From Mucilaginibacter sp. Bleaf8 (GTDB lineage: Bacteria; Bacteroidota; Bacteroidia; Sphingobacteriales; Sphingobacteriaceae), in contig NZ_JAHBBK010000001.1 in assembly GCF_018390515.1 (NCBI RefSeq), positions 124,001 through 188,000 on the forward strand: a stretch of DNA of 64,000 nucleotides, written 5' to 3'. Each line of letters starts with the position of its first letter. Position 1 is the stretch's first letter. The position numbers were made by a program, and so were the translations under genes. The notes beneath the pieces were generated by a model that was given only the letters and a program-made list of their open reading frames with translations, was not told the DNA's origin and made no database searches. Shown one piece after another: positions 53,777-61,614 of this stretch.

Positions 53777-54980
53777 GTTGTTTTTTTCTTAATCTTGCTG
53801 ATTCTATTGTTCGCATCATGATCTGCTTGGCATAGGTAATAGGTTCGGAGTTATTTATCTCATAATCCTTTAAAAATTCCAGCATATGTTTCAGACAGTA
53901 CTTCATTTCCTGGCGTGCAATGTTTGCGCCTGCACATACATGGGGGCCGCTTCCAAACGCAAGATGATTGGTGCCCGGCCTGGAAAATATTAATTGATCC
54001 GGATTCTGGAAAACAGCTGGGTCGCGATTGGCGCTCGCAATACACAAGTACAATTTGGAATTAGCTTCAATGGTATGGCCTTCATATTCAACAGGCTCTT
54101 TGTTAACCCTAACCGTATATTGCAAGGGAGCTGTGAACCGAAAAAGTTCTTCAATTATTGCTGACAGCTGTTCTTCATCACTGGCTAATACAGCTTCCAT
54201 TAATAGGGGTTTATCTATAAGCTCAAGCAGCGCCATAGATAAACTGTCCTTAGAGGTTTCAAAGGCGGCCATTAATGAAACGGCTAAAATGGAAAGTATA
54301 TCTTCATTATCATAGCTAATGCCCAGCTTATTGCTTATGGCCATAAGGTTTTCTTTATAGCCTTGCTTGCTATTAATGTTGTTAAACATTTCATTCCCGG
54401 AAAGAAACCACTTGTTAATCTCCTGATAAACCTGTTTGGGCACAAAAAGGTCCTGGCTTCTCGCTATCATGTTAGAATACTTCTTAATTTGACTGAAGCT
54501 ATAGTTATCCGGCAGCGAATAGAAGCGTTTTATTACCTGAAAGATAAAGTAAGCGCAATAGGTGACCAGATCAAAGTCCTGTTCGTTCTTGAATTTTTGG
54601 TTCACTTCTTCTACAGATTCGGAGAGAATTACCGGCAAATCAAATTCTTTAAAAGCCTTTCCCATCACAAGTCTTGCATTTTTGTGATCCTCGCCATTCA
54701 GGTACATTGCCCACTTCTTGGTTCCGGCAGATAAATAAGGGCAGGCACTTTCCTTGAAAATATAGGGTTCCTTTTCCAGGAAATACTGACTGAGTTCGGA
54801 AACCTGGTACTTCGATGAGCGAAGAATTTCATACGACTCCTTATGTCTGAAAAACATCCAGGCACCGTGAGAGCCTTTATGTATTGGGTTTTGCTCCCTG
54901 CATTCTTTCAGATGCTTGTACGGATCCTCGAAATACCCTTTACTATATGGATTCCATGTTACTTTTGACTCTCCACCCAT
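53763..54980 (-). CDS. Cytochrome P450
   Basis: The 405-aa product is a soluble bacterial P450. The heme-binding loop FGSGPHVCAG carries the thiolate Cys349. ExxR is Glu278-Arg281. The I-helix reads AAFETS (238-243) with the acid-alcohol pair Glu241-Thr242. The C-helix has GEDHKNAR around 97-103. It oxidises (usually hydroxylates) a C-H bond. Its gene overlaps the ACP gene (22 bp) and the MBOAT gene (14 bp), so it probably acts on a carrier-bound acyl or aminoacyl group, as P450-BioI and NRPS-associated P450s do. No ferredoxin gene is adjacent; redox partners must come from elsewhere. Confidence 0.93.
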   Translation of the reverse strand: MGGESKVTWNPYSKGYFEDPYKHLKECREQNPIHKGSHGAWMFFRHKESYEILRSSKYQVSELSQYFLEKEPYIFKESACPYLSAGTKKWAMYLNGEDHKNARLVMGKAFKEFDLPVILSESVEEVNQKFKNEQDFDLVTYCAYFIFQVIKRFYSLPDNYSFSQIKKYSNMIARSQDLFVPKQVYQEINKWFLSGNEMFNNINSKQGYKENLMAISNKLGISYDNEDILSILAVSLMAAFETSKDSLSMALLELIDKPLLMEAVLASDEEQLSAIIEELFRFTAPLQYTVRVNKEPVEYEGHTIEANSKLYLCIASANRDPAVFQNPDQLIFSRPGTNHLAFGSGPHVCAGANIARQEMKYCLKHMLEFLKDYEINNSEPITYAKQIMMRTIESARLRKKQHALS

Positions 54981-55189
54981 GCAGTAAGTTTATTAATTGT
55001 ATCGTACTCCGTAAATATGGTAGGATCTATTTGTTCTATACCGGTTATATTTTCTACCTCAAATGCCAGTGAGATCAAAGACAAAGAGTCGAGATGGAAG
55101 CTTTCAAATTTTTCGTCACCGGATATTTCTTCAACAGGAAGTCCGGCCTCAGTTGCAATAAGTTGAGTTAGTAATAGTTTAATATCCAT
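54959..55189 (-). CDS. Acyl carrier protein
   Basis: With the ATG at 55189 the protein is 76 aa, the normal ACP size (the longer frame needs a start at 55222). The phosphopantetheine site is Ser35 in the LDSLSLISL motif, flanked by acidic helices with FEVENITGIEQIDP and YDTINKL. It differs from a fatty-acid-synthase ACP in lacking the DSLDTVEL core and stands next to a P450 and an MBOAT. It is probably a dedicated carrier like DltC. The loading enzyme (adenylating ligase or acyltransferase) is not in this operon. The gene overlaps the P450 gene by 22 bp. Confidence 0.88.
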   Translation of the reverse strand: MDIKLLLTQLIATEAGLPVEEISGDEKFESFHLDSLSLISLAFEVENITGIEQIDPTIFTEYDTINKLTAWVESQK

Positions 55190-55216
55190 TAGGGTTAATA
55201 TATATAATTGTTGGAG

Positions 55217-55238
55217 GTTCAAAGCAGGGGTTTTGAAC
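55217..55238. promoter_or_regulatory. Short inverted repeat upstream of the ACP operon
   Basis: GTTCAAA (55217-55223) and TTTGAAC (55232-55238) form a 7-bp inverted repeat with an 8-nt loop, 28 bp before the ACP start. Confidence 0.3.
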
Positions 55239-55299
55239 TGGTTCTGTTTACGGTTAAACGAATATAAGGTTGTGTTTGAATTAGTGGATAGTGAATAAT

Positions 55300-55320
55300 T
55301 ATAGCGAACTTTTCGCTATA
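55300..55320. promoter_or_regulatory. Perfect palindrome upstream of the ACP-P450 operon
   Basis: TATAGCGAA-CTT-TTCGCTATA is a perfect 9-bp inverted repeat with a 3-nt centre, 111 bp upstream of the ACP ATG. No T-tract follows on either strand, so it is more likely an operator than a terminator. No regulator gene is attached to the operon. Confidence 0.45.
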
Positions 55321-55423
55321 TATTTATGATATAATTGAAGAAACTTAATTCCAGTTTTTTTACTGAATAGGAGTTAAATGGGCCTCGTCTTTCTCCGGAT
55401 ATATTTGATGTTTGCATATGTTC

Positions 55424-55804
55424 TCAACGATAATCACCATTTAAAATATCGATAGCTTCCTGATTTACCTCGTTTTCTATTTCATCTTCAGTCGGGTATT
55501 GCGCAATTCTTTCAATTTCTGCCAACAAAAGAGGATGTGTTGTATTTCTTAGAAGGCTTATCAATATAGAATATTCCCACATCACATCATTTGTATTTAA
55601 AATGCCGATCAACTCGGGAATGAACCTTTCGATAAATGGTTTTAAAGTATCTGCCAGAGGTTTAGCGATTGGCCAATTCAAATCTTGCAGCCACTCCAGT
55701 AAGTCGGGAACAATAGGACGTATTTGCTCAAAAGGTAGTTCTTTAAGCTTAGCAATTGATTTGTGATCATGTTTGTGTTTGGGTATAAGTTCTTTAACAT
55801 CCAT
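55424..55804 (-). CDS. DUF5071-like protein
   Basis: The 126-aa product is all-helical with a HEAT-like pattern (LPFEQIRPIVPDLLEWLQDLNWP and similar pairs) ending in EDEIENEVNQEA. It resembles the DUF5071 family, whose function is unknown. No signal peptide or membrane helix. It stands alone, 234 bp upstream of the ACP operon on the same strand, and there is no strong terminator between. Confidence 0.65.
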   Translation of the reverse strand: MDVKELIPKHKHDHKSIAKLKELPFEQIRPIVPDLLEWLQDLNWPIAKPLADTLKPFIERFIPELIGILNTNDVMWEYSILISLLRNTTHPLLLAEIERIAQYPTEDEIENEVNQEAIDILNGDYR

Positions 55805-55993
55805 ATAGATAAGGTATCAGATAAATATATTAAATCGTTATTAGCCTGACTTGCAAGGAGGGTAGGCATTTTAGGTTCAATAAAGATTCTGTTTTAGTGG
55901 TTCTGTATTTATAGCATGTTCATTCACATGCTTTACTATTAAAAGTAGCTTCACATGCTTTGCTTTTCGGGGGCAACTGGTTGCATCGTGATC

Positions 55994-56587
55994 TTAACTC
56001 AAATGCTTAAACGTTATCTCAATCAGCAGCATCATTGCAACATACTGCTTAAGAAAAGGCTTCAAATACCTTAATGCGTACGATAATTGGTTCTCAACCG
56101 TCCGTTGAGATATAGATAGTTTGAGGGCAATCTCGGTATTAGTTAAATGTTCCAACCTGCTCAGTACAAATATTTCCCTGCATCTCGCTGGCAGGTTATC
56201 CAACACCCGTTCCAAATCTTTTTTAAGCTCAACTTTCCAAATGTTGCCTTCGCCATCGTTGTGGTCTGTACCTACATTAGTCAGTTTTTCGTAGTCCTCG
56301 ATGTATGTGAGGCGCGAGGTACTGCTTGCTTTAATGTGATTATATACCCGGTAACGTGCTGCAGCAGTCAAGTAGTTTTTGAAACTAATAATATTCAGCA
56401 CGCTTCTTTTCTCCCAGATATTTATAAATATATCGTTTACAATACCCATACATGCTTCGGTATCATGCAGATAAATAAAAGCTTTCTTGTAAATTATTGC
56501 CCAATACCTATCATACAACAAGTTAAAAGCTTTTCTGTCATGAAGCTTAACTGCTGCAAACAATTCGTCATCGGTGGGCAGGAACAT
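55994..56587 (-). CDS. ECF-type RNA polymerase sigma factor
   Basis: The 197-aa product is an extracytoplasmic-function sigma-70 factor of the Bacteroidota FecI-like group. Region 2 contains FNLLYDRYWAIIYKKAFIYLHD. Region 4 has the helix-turn-helix LTNTEIALKLSISQRTVENQLS near residues 146-167. It should be held by the FecR-like protein encoded divergently 185 bp away and be released when the SusC (STN) receptor binds its ligand. In most such loci sigma and anti-sigma genes are codirectional; here they are divergent. Confidence 0.92.
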   Translation of the reverse strand: MFLPTDDELFAAVKLHDRKAFNLLYDRYWAIIYKKAFIYLHDTEACMGIVNDIFINIWEKRSVLNIISFKNYLTAAARYRVYNHIKASSTSRLTYIEDYEKLTNVGTDHNDGEGNIWKVELKKDLERVLDNLPARCREIFVLSRLEHLTNTEIALKLSISQRTVENQLSYALRYLKPFLKQYVAMMLLIEITFKHLS

Positions 56588-56772
56588 CGTTTATATAATT
56601 GGAATTTAAATGTAACGTAATTAAATCGTTAACAACAAATTTTTTTGTTCAAAGCAACTGACTGCCGTCGTTTTAAAGATTGGTTCTCTAAAAAAATGAA
56701 TTGAAAAAAAAGTTTTAAAAAGTATGTGAGTTTCCCTAACTATGGTTGTCTTTATAAGTACCAATTACACTT

Positions 56773-57915
56773 ATGACCTTCCAGGAATATAAAGATCTGT
56801 ACGAACGCTGTACCACGGGCAATTGCACGCCCGAAGAGCAACAGCGATTTGAAGCGTACCACGACGGCTTCAATCTGTCAGATACACCCTGGTCGGAAGG
56901 TTTTGGCAATCAAAAGTCGATTGAAAAACAGCTCAAGAAAGATTTTTATAAAAGGTTGCATCAAACCACAGAAGTTAAGAGAATTCGCTTCCCTTACTGG
57001 TCGGCAGCAGCGGCGATTATACTCATAGTAGGGGGATTGTTTTATTTAAACTATCTGGCCGGCACCAACTATAAGCTTACCAGCAGCAATCGTGTTAAGC
57101 ACGGCACAGATAAGGCAACGCTTACCTTGTCAGATGGTAGGAAGATAATGCTGAATAATTCCGCACAAGGCATATTATCTACCGAAAACAATGTGTTGGT
57201 TGATAAGGATAATGCCGCACGGGTGATTTATAAAAAAGACGGATCGACAGGATTTGAAACCGGTCAAGCTTTTAATACCATGACAACCCCACGAGGCGGA
57301 AAATATGAGCTTGTCTTATCAGACGGTACTAAAGTTTGGCTTAATGCAGCCACATCCTTAAGGTACCCGGTTGATTTTGCGGGGAAAGAGCGTGTTGTGG
57401 AATTAACTGGCGAGGCCTACTTTGAAGTTGCTCATAATAAAGAAAAACCTTTCAAAGTATTGAGCAACGGCCAGGTTGTACAGGTATTAGGTACACATTT
57501 TAATATCAACGCTTATCCCGATGAAGATGCTATAAAAACAACCCTGCTTGAGGGTAGCGTTAAAGTATTCAGCAACAGTTTTCTATCGTCTACAAAAAAA
57601 GGCGCGTTAATCATTAAACCGAATGAACAAGCAACTTTTAAAAACAACACGTTTTCAAAAGCAACTGTAGATGCTGATGATATCATTGCCTGGAAAAACG
57701 GTTCAATGCTATTTAAAAATGCGGATGTAAAATCGATTATGCGCCAGGTTGCCAGGTGGTATGACGTAGATGTATTTTACCGCGGGCAGATAACAGATGA
57801 CACCTACAGCGGAGAAATATCCAGAAATGCTGATCTCGACGAGGTAGTGAAGGCGCTAAAGCTAAATGATATCAATCTCCAGGTAAGCGGAAAAAGCATA
57901 GTGGTTTTACCATAG
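56773..57915 (+). CDS. FecR-family anti-sigma factor
   Basis: The 380-aa product has a cytoplasmic N-terminal part (1-75), one membrane helix near 78-97 (AAAAIILIVGGLFYLNYLAG region), a periplasmic FecR domain (about 175-270, with LSDGTKVWLNAATSLRYP and LTGEAYFEV) and a C-terminal DUF4974-like domain ending in LKLNDINLQVSGKSIVVLP. It bridges an outer-membrane receptor with an STN domain and the ECF sigma. The downstream SusC with an STN domain is the natural partner. It is transcribed with susC direction but separated from it by 251 bp. Confidence 0.92.
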   Translation: MTFQEYKDLYERCTTGNCTPEEQQRFEAYHDGFNLSDTPWSEGFGNQKSIEKQLKKDFYKRLHQTTEVKRIRFPYWSAAAAIILIVGGLFYLNYLAGTNYKLTSSNRVKHGTDKATLTLSDGRKIMLNNSAQGILSTENNVLVDKDNAARVIYKKDGSTGFETGQAFNTMTTPRGGKYELVLSDGTKVWLNAATSLRYPVDFAGKERVVELTGEAYFEVAHNKEKPFKVLSNGQVVQVLGTHFNINAYPDEDAIKTTLLEGSVKVFSNSFLSSTKKGALIIKPNEQATFKNNTFSKATVDADDIIAWKNGSMLFKNADVKSIMRQVARWYDVDVFYRGQITDDTYSGEISRNADLDEVVKALKLNDINLQVSGKSIVVLP

Positions 57916-58034
57916 CAAAATATTTACTCAACAACCTAAACCTTATCACAACACTTACACCAAACCAATTTAACTAACCGATTTTAAACCCAAACCTGTA
58001 AATGATGAAGAAAAACCTTACTTAACTGCCTCAA

Positions 58035-58116
58035 AAATCTTAGCCAACAAAAAAGCCGGAAGCGCGCCAACACAACCGGCCGAACTGCTTATGCAGTGGT
58101 TTTGGCCTTAAGATTT
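58035..58116 (+). ncRNA. Candidate structured RNA upstream of susC
   Basis: The region between fecR and susC folds into a three-way junction by eye. P1 pairs 58035-58047 (AAATCTTA, GCCAA) with 58102-58116 (TTGGC, bulge CT, TAAGATTT), 13 bp. P2 pairs GCCGG (58055-58059) with CCGGC (58076-58080). P3 is ACTGC-TTAT-GCAGT (58084-58097). It ends 50 nt before the susC ATG. It may be a 5' leader regulator of susC or an mRNA-processing element. A riboswitch identity is not claimed. Confidence 0.45.
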
Positions 58117-58166
58117 CAGAAAACCTCGTGCGTTAACTTATTATCAAACCAAAACCTAACGAAACT

Positions 58167-61100
58167 ATGAAAATTTATTTACGTGGTAGAATTTTCTATG
58201 TCTATTCATTTTTATCTCGAAGATCATTTTTATTGATGAAACTAATATTTCTGTTAACAATAGTTTTCACACTTCAAGTTCGGGCAGGAGTATATGCGCA
58301 GAAGATAACCCTGTCAGAAAACGGAGCATCTCTCGATAAACTGTTCAAAACAATCAAAAAGCAAAGCGGATATACCTTCTTTTATAAAAATAAGCTTCTG
58401 AAAAATACCAGGCCGGTAACTATCAGTGTTAAAGATGCTGATATTAAAGATGTGCTCGACCAGTGCTTTAAAGGACAATCGCTTTCTTATGAATTTGCCG
58501 GTAAAATCATTGTAATTAAAGGCTCAGCAAAGCAGCAGGTTACAGTAAATCCTTCTGTTTCGGCAATAAACATTACAGTTAAAGGAACTGTAAATGATGA
58601 AAAAGGATTGCCGCTGCCTGGTGCAACGGTAAGGGTTAAAGGCGGTACCAGAGCCGTTACTACTAATGAAAATGGTGAATTTACCATTGCAAATGTACCG
58701 GATAGTGCCACATTGGTCATCTCTTTTAGCGGCTTTAAAACGAGAGAAATTTCTGTGAAGGAAGACCTGCGCAACATTCGGTTATCGCCGTTGGATGCCT
58801 TGAGTGATGTGGTGATTGTTGGCTACGGCACACAAAAGAGGGAACGTGTTACCGGAGCAATTGCAGCAGTTGGCACTAAGGAATTGCAGCAAAGTCCGGT
58901 GGCTAATTTAAGTAATGCTTTGGCTGGCCGGTTGCCCGGCCTTTTAACCGTGCAAAATAGCGGCGAACCGGGAGCAGATGGCTCAAACCTCAACATCAGG
59001 GGATTCGGTACCACAAACAATGCGGCACCGCTTGTTTTGGTTGATGGTATACAGAGAGACTTTAGCGGTCTGGATCCAAACGAGGTGGAGAGCGTGAGCA
59101 TTTTAAAAGATGCGGCATCAACCGCCATATATGGTATACAGGGTGCTAATGGTGTAATACTGGTAACCACTAAAAGAGGTAAGAATGGCGTAGCAACCAT
59201 CGCGGCTACAGCGCAGAACGGCTGGCAGTCGCCCACCTCATTGCCGCAATATGTAGATTCTTATACCGGACGCAAACTTTACAAAGAGGGGCTTATAAAT
59301 GACGGCCGTTTTTCTGATACCAGTGCCTATACCGATGCTATGCTCAACAAGTATCGTGACCGCACATCGCCCGCTTATGAGTATCTCTACCCCAATGTAA
59401 ATTGGACTAAGGCTATGCTTAAACGTTTTTCCTACCTGTCACAAGCCAACCTGAATGTTTCAGGTGGCGGTGATAAAGCCAAGTATTTTATTTCTTTATC
59501 ATATCTCCAGCAAAACGGTTTATACAATTATGAAGAAACCATCAGCCAATATGATATACAGGCTATAACCAAGAAATACAACTTCCGGTCGAATATTGAT
59601 TTAGCGCTAACCAACAGGTTGTCGATGGAACTGAATCTGGGTGCCATTGTGCTTGACAGGAATTATCCTGGCGTTAGTGCCTCTGACATATTTAATGACA
59701 TTAAACAAACGCCCGCATGGTATTATCCTATTCTTAACCCAGATGGATCACCCGGAGCAGCGCCAAATACTAACAGGTCGCCATATGTGGATTTAACACA
59801 AACCGGATATCAGCGATTGTTTGATACCCAACTTCAGTCCACAGCCGGTTTCAAATGGGATATGGGCTGGCTAACAAAAGGTTTAAGTTCGCGTGTACGG
59901 CTTTCTTTTGACAATCAAAATTATAGGAACGTTAACAGGGCATTGTCTTTCAGTACTTATCAATTTTTGTTAAATCCCGGTGTGCCCGATACGGAAACAG
60001 ATTTGATTAAAAATGGACATTATGTTACCGTAAATAATGGTAACGGAACCCTTGATTACCAGGTAACCGCCAACGGAAGCCGCAGGACGGTATTTGAGGC
60101 TTATATTAATTACGACCGGGATTTTGGAAAGCACTCTGTAAAAGCAATGGGTATATATAACCAAACCAGCTTTTTCAATAATGTAGGAGGGGGTGCTGGC
60201 AATGCCAAAAACGGCTTGCCCTATAAATACCAGGGATATTTAGGAAGGGTAGCTTACGCTTATAATGATAAGTATCTGGCCGAATTTAACTTTGGATACA
60301 ATGGGTCAGAAAACTTTGCACCCGGCCACAGATTCGGATTCTTCCCGGCTGTTTCGGCAGGATGGCTGATCTCCAATGAAAACTTCATCAAGAATAACAC
60401 AGCACTCACCTTTATTGACCAAATAAAGATCAGAGGATCTTACGGTATTGTGGGTAACGATAAAATTGCACCCGACCCGAATAACCCGTTACGATTTTTA
60501 TACCTGAGCACCTGGGTACCGGGTAGTGGATATACCTTCGGTTTGAATAATAATGGAAACGGTTATGATGGATACGTGGAGGGGCAAGCAGGTAATATGC
60601 TTTTAACCTGGGAAAAGGCCCGCAAATTGAACATCGGTTTTGATTTGAGTTTATGGCGGGGTGGCCTTTCTGTAACGGCAGATGTTTTCAGGGAGCGCCG
60701 TACCAATATCCTGGCAACCTCACAACTTATCCCGTCATTCATCGGTCTTCCACAAGTTCCGGCTGTAAATGCAGGCATCACGGAAAATAAAGGTTACGAA
60801 ATATCCCTCACACACCGGCACGACTTCAATAGCAAGCAGGGGTACAGTCTCACTATCAATTACGCCTATGCCCGCAATAAAATATTGTTCTTCGCACAGC
60901 CAGATTATCCGGGGCGAGAATGGCAGGCTCTAAAAGGTACAAGTATCAATGAAATATACGGATACACGGCTGTAGGCCTGTTCAAAAGCCAGGAGGATAT
61001 TAACAACAGTCCATCGCAATCAAGTTTTGGCGTTATTAGGCCGGGTGATATCAAATACCAGGATTTAAACCAGGATGGTATAATCAACAGCCTGGATGCC

Positions 61101-61613
61101 GGCTATCTGCCGGGCAAGGTTGCTAACCCAACCTCACAGTTTGGTATTGCATTAGGTTATCATTATTCGAATTTTGATGTGAGTGTGCTGTTACAAGGTG
61201 GCTTGGGTGGATCTACCTTGCTTTCCGGATCAGGCGTATTTCCGTTCTCCAGATTTGCAAGTGCATTGGAGCAGGTAGTGGACAACCATTGGGTGCCATC
61301 AAACCCCGATGGCGATTACATGTTCCCGCGTATCTCAGCTAACGATAATGTTAATAATCAGCAGGCGTCAACTTTCTGGATTTACTCGTCTAATTACATT
61401 CGGTTAAAGACAGTTGAATTAGGCTACACTTTACCAAAGCGTTGGATGAAAAAAATCAGCATCAACAATGCACGCCTGTTTGTAAATGGTATCAATCTGC
61501 TGACCTGGAGCAAACTTAAGGACTTCAATTTTGACCCAGAGATTGGAAACAATGGTACAGGCACCTATCCGCAGCAAAAGGTTTTGAATGCCGGTTTGAG
61601 ATTTACTTTTTAA
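58167..61613 (+). CDS. SusC/RagA-family TonB-linked outer membrane protein with STN domain
   Basis: The 1148-aa receptor has an N-terminal leader of about 45 residues, then an STN (secretin/TonB N-terminal) domain near 45-115 that talks to FecR. A carboxypeptidase-regulatory-like domain lies near 130-205 and the TonB plug is marked by DVVIVGYGTQKRERVTGAI. A 22-strand-type barrel follows. It forms a complex with the SusD protein to import an oligosaccharide or similar ligand. The start at 58167 is the first ATG; the signal peptide may begin nearer residue 24 (MKLIFLLTIVF). The ligand is unknown because no degradative enzyme is adjacent. Confidence 0.93.
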   Translation: MKIYLRGRIFYVYSFLSRRSFLLMKLIFLLTIVFTLQVRAGVYAQKITLSENGASLDKLFKTIKKQSGYTFFYKNKLLKNTRPVTISVKDADIKDVLDQCFKGQSLSYEFAGKIIVIKGSAKQQVTVNPSVSAINITVKGTVNDEKGLPLPGATVRVKGGTRAVTTNENGEFTIANVPDSATLVISFSGFKTREISVKEDLRNIRLSPLDALSDVVIVGYGTQKRERVTGAIAAVGTKELQQSPVANLSNALAGRLPGLLTVQNSGEPGADGSNLNIRGFGTTNNAAPLVLVDGIQRDFSGLDPNEVESVSILKDAASTAIYGIQGANGVILVTTKRGKNGVATIAATAQNGWQSPTSLPQYVDSYTGRKLYKEGLINDGRFSDTSAYTDAMLNKYRDRTSPAYEYLYPNVNWTKAMLKRFSYLSQANLNVSGGGDKAKYFISLSYLQQNGLYNYEETISQYDIQAITKKYNFRSNIDLALTNRLSMELNLGAIVLDRNYPGVSASDIFNDIKQTPAWYYPILNPDGSPGAAPNTNRSPYVDLTQTGYQRLFDTQLQSTAGFKWDMGWLTKGLSSRVRLSFDNQNYRNVNRALSFSTYQFLLNPGVPDTETDLIKNGHYVTVNNGNGTLDYQVTANGSRRTVFEAYINYDRDFGKHSVKAMGIYNQTSFFNNVGGGAGNAKNGLPYKYQGYLGRVAYAYNDKYLAEFNFGYNGSENFAPGHRFGFFPAVSAGWLISNENFIKNNTALTFIDQIKIRGSYGIVGNDKIAPDPNNPLRFLYLSTWVPGSGYTFGLNNNGNGYDGYVEGQAGNMLLTWEKARKLNIGFDLSLWRGGLSVTADVFRERRTNILATSQLIPSFIGLPQVPAVNAGITENKGYEISLTHRHDFNSKQGYSLTINYAYARNKILFFAQPDYPGREWQALKGTSINEIYGYTAVGLFKSQEDINNSPSQSSFGVIRPGDIKYQDLNQDGIINSLDAGYLPGKVANPTSQFGIALGYHYSNFDVSVLLQGGLGGSTLLSGSGVFPFSRFASALEQVVDNHWVPSNPDGDYMFPRISANDNVNNQQASTFWIYSSNYIRLKTVELGYTLPKRWMKKISINNARLFVNGINLLTWSKLKDFNFDPEIGNNGTGTYPQQKVLNAGLRFTF

Positions 61614-61614
61614 A

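Noticed and set aside
54363..54734. 123-aa plus-strand open frame inside the P450 gene
   Set aside because: Antisense to a P450 with all key motifs, so it is a shadow.
56147..56620. 157-aa plus-strand open frame over the ECF sigma gene
   Set aside because: Antisense shadow of a well-supported sigma factor, with no domain.
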